Assembly: GCF_011927835.1 (NCBI RefSeq)
Contig: NZ_JAATJH010000002.1
Span: forward strand, 637,915-701,914
From: Neolewinella antarctica
Lineage (GTDB): Bacteria; Bacteroidota; Bacteroidia; Chitinophagales; Saprospiraceae
Reading direction: 5' to 3'
DNA: 64,000 bases
Positions 1 to 10,062 of this stretch are shown here, one piece after another. The notes beneath the pieces are model-generated. The model worked only from the letters and a program-made list of their open reading frames with translations. It ran no database searches and was not told the origin of the DNA. Each line of letters starts with the position of its first letter. Position 1 is the first letter of the stretch. The position numbers and the translations under genes were made by a program.

Positions 1-623
1 TTGTGGAGACCACGCCCTACGATCCCCGCAGTCCTTATTCCGCATCGAAGGCGGGCAGCGACCACCTCGTCCGCGCCTGGGGCCATACGTTTGACCTGCC
101 GATTATTCTGAGTAATTGCTCGAATAACTACGGACCTTACCAGTTTCCGGAGAAGTTGCTACCGCTATTTATCAATAACATTAAGCAACTCAAACCCCTT
201 CCCGTCTATGGTAAGGGCGTCAACGTCCGCGACTGGCTTTACGTTGAGGACCACGCCCGCGCGATCGACGTGATCATGCACGACGGCAAGCAGGGTGAGA
301 CCTATAATATTGGCGGCCACAACGAGTACCGGAATATCGACCTCATCAAACTGCTCTGCGAACTGATGGACAAAAAGCTCGACCGCGCGCCGGGTACGAG
401 CGAAGGGTTGATCACCTACGTGACGGACCGCGCCGGCCACGACATGCGTTACGCCATCGACGCCACCAAGCTGCAAAACGATCTTGGCTGGACGCCGAGT
501 TTACAGTTTCGCGAAGGTTTGGAAAAGACGATCGACTGGTACCTTTCGAATGAGGAATGGATGGCCCACGTTACCTCGGGTGCTTACCAGGACTACTACG
601 CGGAAATGTACGTTAACCGCTAA
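1..623 (+). CDS. rmlB: dTDP-glucose 4,6-dehydratase, C-terminal part (5' end outside window)
   Basis: This is the C-terminal 206 residues or so of RmlB, which converts dTDP-glucose to dTDP-4-keto-6-deoxyglucose in the cytoplasm. The frame is open from the window edge, so the gene is cut by the window rather than truncated. The visible part begins with the family hallmark [14 protein letters not shown], which carries the YxxxK catalytic pair of extended SDR enzymes. It continues through [18 protein letters not shown], the substrate-binding region of RmlB. The N-terminal Rossmann motif is not visible. The stop is TAA at 621-623, 15 bp before rmlA, so the two are almost certainly co-transcribed. 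rmlC and rmlD are not in the window. Confidence 0.95.
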   Translation, partial: VETTPYDPRSPYSASKAGSDHLVRAWGHTFDLPIILSNCSNNYGPYQFPEKLLPLFINNIKQLKPLPVYGKGVNVRDWLYVEDHARAIDVIMHDGKQGETYNIGGHNEYRNIDLIKLLCELMDKKLDRAPGTSEGLITYVTDRAGHDMRYAIDATKLQNDLGWTPSLQFREGLEKTIDWYLSNEEWMAHVTSGAYQDYYAEMYVNR

Positions 624-638
624 GTACCACAAATAATT

Positions 639-1499
639 ATGAAAGGAATTATACTAGCCGGTGGCTCGGGCACGCGTCTCTACCCGATTACGAAGGGGGT
701 CTGTAAACAATTGATGCCCGTCTACGACAAGCCGATGATCTACTACCCGCTCAGTATTCTGATGTTGGCGGGCATTCGGGAGGTTTTAATCATCACTACA
801 CCGGAAGATAATTCTTCCTTCAAAAACTTGCTGGGTGATGGTTCGGAGCTGGGTTGTCGGTTCGAATACGCCGTTCAGGAAGTACCCAATGGCCTGGCGC
901 AAGCTTTCGTGATCGGTGCGGAATTTCTCGCCGGCGGACCGGCGGCGCTCGTGCTGGGGGATAATATCTTCCACGGGTCCGGCCTGAGCACTTTGCTGCG
1001 GGAAAGCGCCCAACTGACCAAAGGAGCCAGGATATTTGCTTACCCGGTGCACGACCCGGAACGCTACGGCGTGGTGGAGTTCGACGATGATAAGCGTGCC
1101 GTATCCATTGAAGAGAAGCCCACTAAGCCGAAGAGCAAGTACGCCGTCCCCGGGCTATACTTTTACGACGAGCGGGTGACCGAAATCGCCAGTAACATCC
1201 AACCTAGCCCCCGCGGGGAGTACGAAATTACCGACGTGAACCGCCATTACCTAGAATTAGGAGAATTAGAAGTGGGCGTTATGACCCGCGGTACGGCCTG
1301 GCTGGATACAGGCACTTTTGAGAGCCTACACGACGCTGCTGAATTCGTGCGGGTGATTGAAAAGCGACAAGACTTTAAGATCGGGTGCATTGAAGAAATC
1401 GCCTGGCGAATGGGCTGGATCAATGATGAGGATTTACGGAGTATTGCCGAGCCTCTGGTAAAAAGTGGCTACGGTCAGTACTTGCTGGGCTTACTATAA
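639..1499 (+). CDS. rmlA: glucose-1-phosphate thymidylyltransferase
   Basis: RmlA joins glucose-1-phosphate and dTTP to give dTDP-glucose, the substrate of the upstream RmlB. At 286 aa it has the usual family length. The nucleotide-binding signature GGSGTRLYP lies at residues 8-16, followed by [17 protein letters not shown]. Further family motifs ([41 protein letters not shown]) are all present. The ATG at 639 is the only sensible start. A shared transcript with rmlB is likely from the spacing. Confidence 0.97.
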   Translation: MKGIILAGGSGTRLYPITKGVCKQLMPVYDKPMIYYPLSILMLAGIREVLIITTPEDNSSFKNLLGDGSELGCRFEYAVQEVPNGLAQAFVIGAEFLAGGPAALVLGDNIFHGSGLSTLLRESAQLTKGARIFAYPVHDPERYGVVEFDDDKRAVSIEEKPTKPKSKYAVPGLYFYDERVTEIASNIQPSPRGEYEITDVNRHYLELGELEVGVMTRGTAWLDTGTFESLHDAAEFVRVIEKRQDFKIGCIEEIAWRMGWINDEDLRSIAEPLVKSGYGQYLLGLL

Positions 1500-1532
1500 A
1501 CATACCTTTCAAATGCGCCTCCGACGGAAACG

Positions 1533-3329
1533 ATAAGCACGCACAGCCCGGCCAAATACTTTAAATACTTCCGGTTTTTCTACCGGTACCTCGGGCCGAG
1601 TATATTCATAGCGTTTGGCTCCAGCATTTTTACCGCCGTGCTGGATGGTATTGGGTTGACGATGTTTTTACCCCTCATCCGGGCCGTTGACGGTGGGCAA
1701 ATCGCGCTGGCTGCTGAAGACATGGGCAAATTATCCTTCGTACTCGACGGTATCCATGCCGTAGGAATCGAAGTGACTTTAGAGAGCATCTTGATTTTGA
1801 TGCTGTTCTTTTTTACCCTTAAGGGTGTCGCGAGATTTGTTACGCAGTACTATCAGGTGATGCTGCGGCAAAGGTTCGCCAACAAACTGCGCTTGCAAGG
1901 AATAGCCATGCTGGGCAATTACAAGTACACGGCATTCGCCGAAGCGGATAGTGGCCGAATTCAAAACTCGTTCAGCGGGGAAATCGGTCGGGTAACCAAT
2001 GGCTACCTGAATTACTTCCGGACGATTGAATACAGCGTCGTGCTGTTCGTGTACATTATCCTGGCGGGCTTAGCCAACCCAAAATTTGCGCTGATCGTTG
2101 CCGCTGGGGGATTGCTGACAAACCTAGTCTTCAACCAGGTTTACAGTAGGACCAAAGTAGTCTCCAAACGGCTAACTACCGAGAGTCACCGTTTTCAAGG
2201 CTTTCTGATTCAGACCGTAACCAGCTTCAAGTACTTAAAAGCCACGGACCTGATCAGGCGCTACCAGGAAAAGGTTGCCAAGTCGATCGTGACGGTAGAA
2301 TTATACCAACGAAAGTTAGGCTTTCTCTCTTCCGTGTCTACGGCATTGCGGGAGCCACTGGTGGTATTCATTGTCGTAGTGGCTATTTTTGTGCAGGTTA
2401 GTTACTTCGGTCAGTCGATCGGACTCATTATTTTGAGCTTGTTGTTTCTCTACCGAGCCCTTACCTCGCTCGCGGCTGCGCAGGCAACGTACAATTCTTT
2501 TCTCTCCCAAACTGGGTCGCTGGACGACGCGGAATGTTTTCAGGAGGAGCTTAGTGCCGGTCGGGAGCGAGATGGACAAATTGGCTTCAGCGGGCTTAAA
2601 GAAAATATTGATCTCAATCAGTTATCCTACGCTCACGGCAGTGATGCGGTATTACAAGATTTCTCGCTGCGCATCCACAAAAACCAGACCATTGGTATCG
2701 TTGGCGCTAGCGGCACCGGAAAAACAACTTTGGTCAACGTCATTTGCGGCCTGCTGGAAACTGAGCGAGGAATGCTGGTCATTGACGGAATTGATAGTTG
2801 TGATCTAAAATTAAACGAGTACCGGAGTACCATCGGGTACGTAACGCAGGAACCACAAATCTTTGCGGATACCATCCACAACAACGTTTCCTTCTGGGAC
2901 CCGGAGAGCACGCGGTCACGCGAAAAAGTGGAGAAAGCACTAGCGTTGGCCCACGCCGCAGAATTTGTCCGTCAACTCCCGCAGGGGATGAATACAATCG
3001 TTGGGATTAACGGCCTTAACCTCAGCGGGGGGCAAAGACAACGTATCTCAATCGCCCGGGAACTGTACCGGGAAGTCGACATACTGATACTGGACGAAGC
3101 GACTTCCGCACTAGATTCTCAAGCGGAAGTCTCGATTCAGAAAAACATCGAAAGCCTCAAAGGTCAGTACACCATGCTGGTCATCGCCCACCGGCTGAGT
3201 ACGATCCGCGAAGCGGACGCTATAATTCACTTACGGGACGAAGGACGGTACGATATTGGTACCTTTGACGAGCTTATTGAGAGATCGGCGTCGTTTCGCG
3301 AAACCGTCGCGCTACAGGCCATTGCGTAA
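1533..3329 (+). CDS. ABC exporter, fused membrane and ATPase domains (MsbA-like)
   Basis: This half-transporter of the MsbA/PglK type probably flips a lipid-linked saccharide or lipid. Hydrophobic N-terminal segments are followed by an ATPase with Walker A GASGTGKTT near residue 391, signature LSGGQRQR near 497, Walker B ILDEA near 521 and H-loop AHRLS near 553 (numbered from 1533). The first conventional start in frame is GTG at 1638, but the frame stays open back to the rmlA stop. The residues just upstream (KYFKYFRFFYRYLG, then a hydrophobic stretch) read as a normal start of TM1. No ATG, GTG or TTG exists between 1500 and 1638 in this frame. ATA at 1533 would give 598 aa, the usual length, against 563 aa from 1638. 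The true start is therefore uncertain. The substrate is unknown. Confidence 0.88.
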   Translation: MSTHSPAKYFKYFRFFYRYLGPSIFIAFGSSIFTAVLDGIGLTMFLPLIRAVDGGQIALAAEDMGKLSFVLDGIHAVGIEVTLESILILMLFFFTLKGVARFVTQYYQVMLRQRFANKLRLQGIAMLGNYKYTAFAEADSGRIQNSFSGEIGRVTNGYLNYFRTIEYSVVLFVYIILAGLANPKFALIVAAGGLLTNLVFNQVYSRTKVVSKRLTTESHRFQGFLIQTVTSFKYLKATDLIRRYQEKVAKSIVTVELYQRKLGFLSSVSTALREPLVVFIVVVAIFVQVSYFGQSIGLIILSLLFLYRALTSLAAAQATYNSFLSQTGSLDDAECFQEELSAGRERDGQIGFSGLKENIDLNQLSYAHGSDAVLQDFSLRIHKNQTIGIVGASGTGKTTLVNVICGLLETERGMLVIDGIDSCDLKLNEYRSTIGYVTQEPQIFADTIHNNVSFWDPESTRSREKVEKALALAHAAEFVRQLPQGMNTIVGINGLNLSGGQRQRISIARELYREVDILILDEATSALDSQAEVSIQKNIESLKGQYTMLVIAHRLSTIREADAIIHLRDEGRYDIGTFDELIERSASFRETVALQAIA

Positions 3330-3424
3330 ACTCCATGAAATCCCAGCGAGGTTAGCCCGTTAGACCTTTCTCTCTCCGACATTGGCCGCAACCTAACCAT
3401 ACGAACACACACAAAAGAATTTTG

Positions 3425-4765
3425 ATGACTACCGTAAACGGAACTGCCACTAACCTCAACGCTACCGAGATGCTGGCCAACCTCAGGAACAAAAAGTCCG
3501 CTATCTCCATCATTGGCCTGGGCTACGTTGGTCTACCGCTGGCGTTGGAGTTGGCAAAGAAATACCGGGTCGTAGGCTTTGATATATCCGAGCCGCGGGT
3601 AGAAATGATGAAAAACCGGCAGGACCCTAGCGGGGAACTAGAGGCGTCGGATTTTGACGGTAGAGACGTTCTCTTCACGACCGACCCGGCTGATTTAGCC
3701 GACGCGGTTTTCCACGTTATTGCCGTTCCTACCCCCGTGGATGAAAGTCGTACTCCCAACCTCAAACCGCTTTTAGGTGCTTCTAAAACCGTTGGACAGA
3801 TTCTGAAACGCGGTGACATTGCAGTTTACGAATCAACGGTCTACCCCGGCTGTACGGAGGAAGACTGCGTCCCCGTATTAGAGCAAGAAAGTGGCTTGAC
3901 GTTCGGCAAAGACTTCGGTGTCGGCTATTCTCCCGAGCGGATTAATCCGGGCGATAAGGAGCGGACGCTGGCAAATATCCTCAAGATTGTCAGTGGTAGT
4001 GATGCCCCGACGTTGGAAGTTGTTTCCGGTGTCTACGGTGACATTATCACCGCCGGGCTGTACGAAGCGAAAACCATTAAAGTAGCCGAAGCCGCCAAGG
4101 TCATTGAAAATAGCCAACGCGACGTCAACATCAGCTTCGTCAACGAACTCAGCATGATCTTTAGCAGAATGGGCATCGATACCCAGGACGTGCTGGAAGC
4201 CGCCAGCACGAAGTGGAACTTCCTGCCCTTCAAGCCGGGTCTGGTTGGTGGTCACTGTATCAGCGTGGATCCTTACTACCTTTTGCACAAGAGCGTCAAG
4301 ATTGGATACGATCCGCAGGTTATCGCCAGTGGACGGCGCGTAAACGATCGGATGCCAGCCTTCATCGCGAAGGAACTAGTCCAACACTTACTCAAAGTAG
4401 ATAAGAATCCGAAGAGAAGTAAAGTCCTGATGTTGGGCGTCACGTTCAAGGAGAATGTCGCCGACATCCGCAATTCAAAAGTCGTCGATGTCGTTCGGGA
4501 ACTGATGGACTTCGGGGTCAACGTTCACCTCTACGACCCACACGCCAGCCCGAATGAGGTTGCCCATGAGTATGGTTTAACGATGGTAGACGAGATTGGC
4601 AAAGATTATGATGCCATCGTAGTTGCCGTTTCACACGAGGAGTTCCGGACGAAATCAATTGATGACTACCGGATGATAAGTAAGGATGCCCTGATACTGT
4701 TCGACCTAAAGGCTATGTACCCCCGCGATGACGTGAAAGCGGGAGAAATCTTGTGGCGTCTTTAA
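3425..4765 (+). CDS. nucleotide-sugar dehydrogenase (WbpO/TviB-like UDP-HexNAc 6-dehydrogenase)
   Basis: This enzyme belongs to the UDP-glucose/UDP-HexNAc C6 dehydrogenase family, which oxidises a UDP-sugar twice with NAD+ to a UDP-uronic acid. The Rossmann motif GLGYVG is at residues 31-36. The catalytic cysteine is Cys278 in GLVGGHCISVDPYYL. The SPERINPGDKE and KVIENSQRDVNISFVNEL stretches resemble the TviB/WbpO branch acting on UDP-GlcNAc or UDP-GalNAc rather than UDP-glucose; that substrate call is inference. The start is ATG 3425; a TTG sits one codon upstream. It lies between an exporter and the polysaccharide export protein, so the product is probably built into the surface polymer. 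Confidence 0.9.
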   Translation: MTTVNGTATNLNATEMLANLRNKKSAISIIGLGYVGLPLALELAKKYRVVGFDISEPRVEMMKNRQDPSGELEASDFDGRDVLFTTDPADLADAVFHVIAVPTPVDESRTPNLKPLLGASKTVGQILKRGDIAVYESTVYPGCTEEDCVPVLEQESGLTFGKDFGVGYSPERINPGDKERTLANILKIVSGSDAPTLEVVSGVYGDIITAGLYEAKTIKVAEAAKVIENSQRDVNISFVNELSMIFSRMGIDTQDVLEAASTKWNFLPFKPGLVGGHCISVDPYYLLHKSVKIGYDPQVIASGRRVNDRMPAFIAKELVQHLLKVDKNPKRSKVLMLGVTFKENVADIRNSKVVDVVRELMDFGVNVHLYDPHASPNEVAHEYGLTMVDEIGKDYDAIVVAVSHEEFRTKSIDDYRMISKDALILFDLKAMYPRDDVKAGEILWRL

Positions 4766-4952
4766 AGTCAAAAAAATACGCACCAAATTCCTTACGTCAA
4801 ACATTCATCCATATCATACATTCGAATACTTTGTTGAGGATTTACTGAGCACGGGTGAAGGAGTTAAAGTAAGTGCAAAACCGTGATTTACGGTAGTGCA
4901 TCTTCATTAACTCTTTTGTGTCTGCTTGTTTATTTTACCATAATTTTTTCCT

Positions 4953-7628
4953 TTGAAATTCATTTTCTCCCTCCTCTTTGTAGTGTTGTGTGCAATTGCA
5001 CTACCCCTAGCCAGCCAGATTCCTGGCCAAATACCTGGTCAATCACGCGGCGAGCAAGAAATGGTGATTCGTCAGATGTTGAGAAACCGCGATGTTAACG
5101 AGGCCGAGTTACGCACTCGACTCGAAGCCCGTGGTATTCAAACGGAGGGCATCTCAGCTGAAGAAGCCCTGCGCCTCAAGCCTCAGATCGAGGAGGTGAT
5201 TGCCACTATGGAATCAGAGAAAGCTCAGGCGACCCAGGTGGCTAATGAGGTAGCCTCCCGGTCCACCATCAGAATCGAAGAGGCGGTAGCGGAGGGCTCG
5301 ACTTCCGTTGAGGAGGCTATCTCGGAAGTCACCACTGAAGCCGCTACGGAGATTTTGGCGGTAAGTAACATTTACGGCCACCAACTATTTCGGGACAAAA
5401 GTCTGCAAGTATACCGCGCGACGGAAAACGTAACGCCGCCCGATAGCTATCCACTGAAGCCGGGTGATGAGCTCGCTGTTTCAATTTTTGGGGCCAGTCA
5501 GACGGATTTGAACCTCCGTATCGACAACCGGGGGTCCACAAAACTTCCTAATGGCGTCGCTATCTCGCTCGGTGGCATTCCCCTCAGTGACGCCCGAATA
5601 TTGTTGGCCAGCCGCCTCAAACAGTATTATACTTTTCGTGATGGAGAGTTAAGTATTCGAATTCAGGCAGCGCGCACAATCAGCGTCAATATTTTTGGCG
5701 ACGTGGAAAACAACGGTAGCTTTTCTCTATCGTCGATCAATACTGGTTTCAACGCCATGGTAGCTGCGGGTGGGCCCACCGATCGGGGCACGGTACGTAA
5801 CATTCAGTTGATTGATGGAGACGAAACGACCATTCTCGACGTGTACGAATACCTGCGAAACCCAACGGAAAAATCAGGCCTTTTTTTGAGTAACAATGCG
5901 TCCATATTTGTTCCTCCCGCAGAGAAGATCGTTGCGTTACGGGGTGGTGTCGATCGTCCAATGCGATACGAACTCAAAGCTGGGGAGACGCTGATCGATT
6001 TGATCGATTTTGCCGGCGGGACCAAGACCCGGGCCGAGGTCAATAACATCCAGGTCACGCGTTACGTAGATGGGGCGCTGGAATTATTCAACGTTGACCT
6101 AGACGCCACACCAAACTTCAATTTGGAGGATGAAGATTTTATCAACGTACCCATTATTGAGGACCCAATCCAAAATTTTGTGACCATCGAGGGGGCAGTT
6201 TTATTGCCCGGACGATATCCCTTTGAGACTGGTATTACCTTAGATACACTACTGAAACTCGGTCGGCTACGACCGGGCGCACGCACTGACGTAGCGTTCT
6301 TATTTCGCGACAACGACGATGGTACCCAACGGTTAGACCGAATAGACCTAGACGCGGACGCAACCGCGAAGAACATAATTCTGAAACGGGGCGACCGCCT
6401 GCAGGTGTTAGCGCAAAGTGCCTACGTGGACAACGCCACATTTTCCGTTAGTGGCGCCGTGAGGGGTGGTGTTACTACTTTACCCTTTCCGCAAGACGGT
6501 GCACTGACGTTAGAAGAAGCGGTTTTGTTAGCTGGTGGGACTGAAACAAACGCAATCCCGGAAGTAATGCTGATTCGGACGCCGTTAACTAACTCGAAAG
6601 AGAAGATATACGAACGCATCGATCTACTGACGGATGGTAGCTATGCACTGGAACCATTCGACCGAATAGTCGTCTATTTTCGGGAGCGTTTCACGGATGA
6701 AGCTACGGTGAGTATTTCTGGAGCCGTTCGTGGAGGGGGCACTTACACTTATGATCCGAGCTTAACCCTGCGGGACTTAATTTATATGGGCGGTGGTACT
6801 CGCATCGATGCGGCTCCGGACCGGGTAGAAGTCTTCCGGTTACAAATTAGTGAGGGAGGGGGGACAAAAACACTTCTGACCACAATTGATTTGAACGCAG
6901 ACGAACCGTTCACGCTACAAGCTTACGATGAAGTGATCGTGCGCTCGGCCGCGGAGTTTGAAACTATCCAGAATATCGTCATCAAGGGGGAGGTTCGCTA
7001 TCCCGGTACGTACGCACTGCTTAAAGATAATGAACGGTTGTTCGACGTAATCATTCGTGCGGGCGGGCTGACCGGTGAAGCTTTCCCCGAGGGCGCAAGG
7101 CTTTATCGCGAGAGCCGCGACACTGGTTTCGTAGTTTTGGACCTTGATGAAGTTATTGTCGACCCAGCTAATCCGGCCAACGTAGTTTTGATCGCGGGCG
7201 ACATCCTCTCCGTACCGAAGAAAGAAGACCTAATAACCATTTATACTGTAAATACGCAGGCGCACCGCTTCAACGTGGATTCTACTAACGTCGGGGGTGT
7301 TTTACGGGTGGCTTACAAGGGGCCATATTCCGCCCGTTGGTACGTAGAAAACTACGCGGGCGGTTTCGACGACGATAACGCCCGTAGGCGTTCGACCACG
7401 GTAGAGTACGCCAATGGAGGAGTAAAAGAGACCAACAGTTTTCTTTTGTTCAAAGACTATCCGGACCTTAAACCCGGTGCCATCGTCCGGGTGGGGGCAG
7501 CGCCACCAAAACGGCAGAAGCAACGGCGGGAAGAGCGATTTGACTGGTTACGTTTGGTATCTATTCTCGCTTCTACGGCAACAACTATTGTTACCTTTGT
7601 TTTAATTAGTCAAAGGAACACACCTTAG
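4953..7628 (+). CDS. Wza-like polysaccharide export protein with repeated SLBB domains
   Basis: This periplasmic/outer-membrane export component is predicted to form the outlet for capsule or exopolysaccharide. The TTG start at 4953 opens directly into a signal peptide (about residues 1-20, KFIFSLLFVVLCAIALPLAS). A helical, Glu-rich stretch follows. The poly-export domain begins near residue 166 (YPLKPGDELAVSIFG). At least five or six SLBB-type units follow, each with a Gly-rich turn such as VSGAVRGG, ISGAVRGG, IKGEVRYPG and a LxxLIxxAGG end. A C-terminal hydrophobic segment lies near 867-884. At 891 aa it is far longer than E. coli Wza (about 380 aa), as is common in Bacteroidota. The Wzz-like gene follows directly. 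Confidence 0.92.
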   Translation: MKFIFSLLFVVLCAIALPLASQIPGQIPGQSRGEQEMVIRQMLRNRDVNEAELRTRLEARGIQTEGISAEEALRLKPQIEEVIATMESEKAQATQVANEVASRSTIRIEEAVAEGSTSVEEAISEVTTEAATEILAVSNIYGHQLFRDKSLQVYRATENVTPPDSYPLKPGDELAVSIFGASQTDLNLRIDNRGSTKLPNGVAISLGGIPLSDARILLASRLKQYYTFRDGELSIRIQAARTISVNIFGDVENNGSFSLSSINTGFNAMVAAGGPTDRGTVRNIQLIDGDETTILDVYEYLRNPTEKSGLFLSNNASIFVPPAEKIVALRGGVDRPMRYELKAGETLIDLIDFAGGTKTRAEVNNIQVTRYVDGALELFNVDLDATPNFNLEDEDFINVPIIEDPIQNFVTIEGAVLLPGRYPFETGITLDTLLKLGRLRPGARTDVAFLFRDNDDGTQRLDRIDLDADATAKNIILKRGDRLQVLAQSAYVDNATFSVSGAVRGGVTTLPFPQDGALTLEEAVLLAGGTETNAIPEVMLIRTPLTNSKEKIYERIDLLTDGSYALEPFDRIVVYFRERFTDEATVSISGAVRGGGTYTYDPSLTLRDLIYMGGGTRIDAAPDRVEVFRLQISEGGGTKTLLTTIDLNADEPFTLQAYDEVIVRSAAEFETIQNIVIKGEVRYPGTYALLKDNERLFDVIIRAGGLTGEAFPEGARLYRESRDTGFVVLDLDEVIVDPANPANVVLIAGDILSVPKKEDLITIYTVNTQAHRFNVDSTNVGGVLRVAYKGPYSARWYVENYAGGFDDDNARRRSTTVEYANGGVKETNSFLLFKDYPDLKPGAIVRVGAAPPKRQKQRREERFDWLRLVSILASTATTIVTFVLISQRNTP

Positions 7629-7731
7629 GCCGACTAATGTATAGTTTGACATTGATCGAAGTGTATTATCACCCTCCTCTAATTGTCTAAAGAAATAGGT
7701 GGTAATCTAAATTAGTATTAGCATTGGTAGT

Positions 7732-8796
7732 ATGAGTGAAGTAAAGGAAGTTTCGATACATGAGATTTTTGTACTTATAGGCAGTTATGTTGCATTAATA
7801 CGTCGCTACTGGTACTGGATTATAATCGTTAGTCTTGGTTTTGCCGCTTTCTTCGCGTACCGGGCCACTGAAGTTCGAGCTACCTACCAAGCACCGCTCA
7901 CGTTCGTGGTAAATGAAGATTCTCCTTCCAGCGGCGGAGTTGGAAATATTCTGGGTCAATTCGGTTTAGGTGGTGGTACTGGTGGGCAACTTAACTTAAC
8001 TAAAATCCTGGCGCTGGCTGAATCTCAAAAGATAATGAATAGCCTGTTACTCGACAGCCTTGTAATAGATGATCAGATCGATAAAATTGGCAATCACATT
8101 ATACGCGAATACGATCTGGTGGAAGTCTGGGAGATGGAAGACATCATCAGAATCAGTGGAGATTCTCTTGAGAACCTTAATCGGGAAGAAAAAAGACTAC
8201 TCAAAAAGCTCTATCGATTCGTACTTGATGACAATAACGGGCTACTTAAATTCACGGCTGATGAGATGACGGGTATTCTCGACGTCACCGCTAGTACCAT
8301 TAACGAAGAGCTGAGCTTGGCACTATCCGAAGACTTGTACCGGCGATTGAGTGATTTTTACACTATCGAGAGTACCGGAAACGCACTGGCATCGGTGAAC
8401 GGATTGCAGTACAAAGCGGATTCAATCAAAACTGCATTGGAAAGTGCGGATTACAGCCTTGCCACCTTACTCGATCGTAGCCAGGGGGTAGTTCAAAGAT
8501 CAAACCTAGTACGACAGGCACAGTTGAACCGTGAGGTGCAGATTCTTGGAATCGCGTACGGCGAAGTACTGCGAAATCTTGAGCAAGCTAGCTTCGTGCT
8601 CAGCACTAAAACGCCCTTTTTTCAAATAGTCGACGAGCCCTTTATGCCACTATCCATTAAGGGTGAAAGTTGGATTCAGGAAGCAATTAAAGGATTCATT
8701 CTCGGACTATTTTTGATATTTGGGTGCCTGGCGGCTCGAAAATTTTATCAGGACGTGATGAACGACCCCCTGAATAATACCCCGTCGCGGACGTAG
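7732..8796 (+). CDS. Wzz/GumC-type chain-length determinant protein without kinase domain
   Basis: This inner-membrane polysaccharide co-polymerase controls polymer length and contacts the Wza-like exporter. At 354 aa it has the typical Wzz layout: a short cytoplasmic N-terminus, TM1 near residues 26-46 (YWIIIVSLGFAAFFAY), a periplasmic domain with coiled-coil character, and TM2 near 316-338 (GFILGLFLIFGCLAA). A Pro-containing segment (DEPFMPLS) precedes TM2, as in the family. There is no Walker motif after TM2, so the BY-kinase domain of Wzc is absent. The ATG at 7732 follows the export gene by about 100 bp. Confidence 0.9.
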   Translation: MSEVKEVSIHEIFVLIGSYVALIRRYWYWIIIVSLGFAAFFAYRATEVRATYQAPLTFVVNEDSPSSGGVGNILGQFGLGGGTGGQLNLTKILALAESQKIMNSLLLDSLVIDDQIDKIGNHIIREYDLVEVWEMEDIIRISGDSLENLNREEKRLLKKLYRFVLDDNNGLLKFTADEMTGILDVTASTINEELSLALSEDLYRRLSDFYTIESTGNALASVNGLQYKADSIKTALESADYSLATLLDRSQGVVQRSNLVRQAQLNREVQILGIAYGEVLRNLEQASFVLSTKTPFFQIVDEPFMPLSIKGESWIQEAIKGFILGLFLIFGCLAARKFYQDVMNDPLNNTPSRT

Positions 8797-9177
8797 TCAA
8801 TGCCCATTGTTTTCTAGCAACGCATCGGTGTAATCCCTTACGATGTATGTAGTATCACGCGGGATCATTAGCTTTCGTAAGTACTCACGATCGCGTGCCG
8901 GTAGTGCATTTGTGAACTATCTTGCAGTACGGCGACTAAGAAAGCTGCTTAAAAACATAAGCATTTAGAGATAATGAATACTCAATCATCTTTCATTCAT
9001 CATTGTTGAATAGTCGTATGCTTAAGTGCTAAAATTTTTGATCTTTAAAATACCATACTTTGTAGTATTTGCGAATGCTACGGCATTGAGTTACGGTTGG
9101 CGCTCGCGAATTAATTAATTTCGGGGTGCGCTACATCATAACGGAATAGTAAACCCATAACCTTAAAAAGATATACC
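8797..9177 (+). other. Intergenic gap, no gene seen
   Basis: About 380 bp with stops in all frames and no convincing short gene. It separates the export genes from the nonulosonate cassette and probably carries the promoter of the latter. A TACTTTG close to the Bacteroidota -7 element lies near 9056-9062, but I do not see a matching -33 element. Confidence 0.5.
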
Positions 9178-10062
9178 ATGACCTTCAATTTCGAATACAA
9201 AGCCCCCAAGGTTATCGCCGAAATCGGCTGCAACCACATGGGCAAGATGGAGCTAGCCAAGCAACTCCTCAAAGCAGCTAAAGACTGCGGCGCTGATTAT
9301 GGCAAGTTTCAAAAGCGTAACAATAAAGAGCTACTCACCGAGGAGCAATATAACGCCCCACACCCCGTCCCCTACAACAGCTACGGCAACACTTACGGTG
9401 CCCACCGGGAATTCTTGGAGTTTGACTGGGAGCAACACGCCGAGCTCAAAGAGTACGCCGAAAGCATCGGCATCGGTTACGCTACTTCCGTTTGGGACGT
9501 GACCAGCGCCCGGGAAATTGCCGGCCTTCGTCCGGAATTCATCAAAGTACCGAGCGCCTGCAACAACAACACCGAGATGTTGCGCGTCCTGCGGGATGAG
9601 TACAAGGGAGACATTCACATCAGCACGGGCATGACGAAGCTTGATGAGATCGAGGAATTCGTCTCTTTCTTCGAAGAGAAAGGCCAGGCAAAAGAACGCC
9701 TGGTGATGTACAATTGTACTTCCGGCTACCCCGTCCCCTTCGAAGACGTCTGCCTGCTAGAGATCAACCGCCTGTACAAATTGTTTGGCGACCGCGTTCA
9801 AAGCATTGGCTTCAGCGGACACCACCTCGGCATTAGTACCGACATCGCCGCCTACACTTTAGGTGCCTACTGGGTCGAGCGCCACTTTACGCAAGATCGC
9901 ACCTGGAAGGGTACCGACCACGCCGCTAGCTTGGAGGCTCCCGGCCTGAGCAAACTTTGCCGTAACCTTCACCAAGCGCACACGGCACTGACCTACAAGC
10001 CCAGCGAGATCCTGGAGATCGAACGCGTACAGCGCGAGAAACTCAAAGCCCGTAAAGTTTGA
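9178..10062 (+). CDS. neuB: N-acetylneuraminate synthase-family nonulosonate synthase, SAF domain missing
   Basis: NeuB-family enzymes condense phosphoenolpyruvate with a six-carbon sugar to make a nine-carbon 2-keto acid. The TIM-barrel domain is complete. It shows VIAEIGCNHMG at the N-terminus, KFQKRN near residue 43, the GFSGHHLGI loop near 211 and VERHFTQDR...GTDHAASLE from 233. The protein ends at 294 aa, whereas typical NeuB, LegI and PseI are about 335-350 aa with a C-terminal SAF (antifreeze-like) domain that closes the partner active site. That domain is absent here. The family call is firm; whether the product is sialic acid, KDN, legionaminate or another acid cannot be told. The stop overlaps the next gene by 4 bp. 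Confidence 0.9.
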   Translation: MTFNFEYKAPKVIAEIGCNHMGKMELAKQLLKAAKDCGADYGKFQKRNNKELLTEEQYNAPHPVPYNSYGNTYGAHREFLEFDWEQHAELKEYAESIGIGYATSVWDVTSAREIAGLRPEFIKVPSACNNNTEMLRVLRDEYKGDIHISTGMTKLDEIEEFVSFFEEKGQAKERLVMYNCTSGYPVPFEDVCLLEINRLYKLFGDRVQSIGFSGHHLGISTDIAAYTLGAYWVERHFTQDRTWKGTDHAASLEAPGLSKLCRNLHQAHTALTYKPSEILEIERVQREKLKARKV

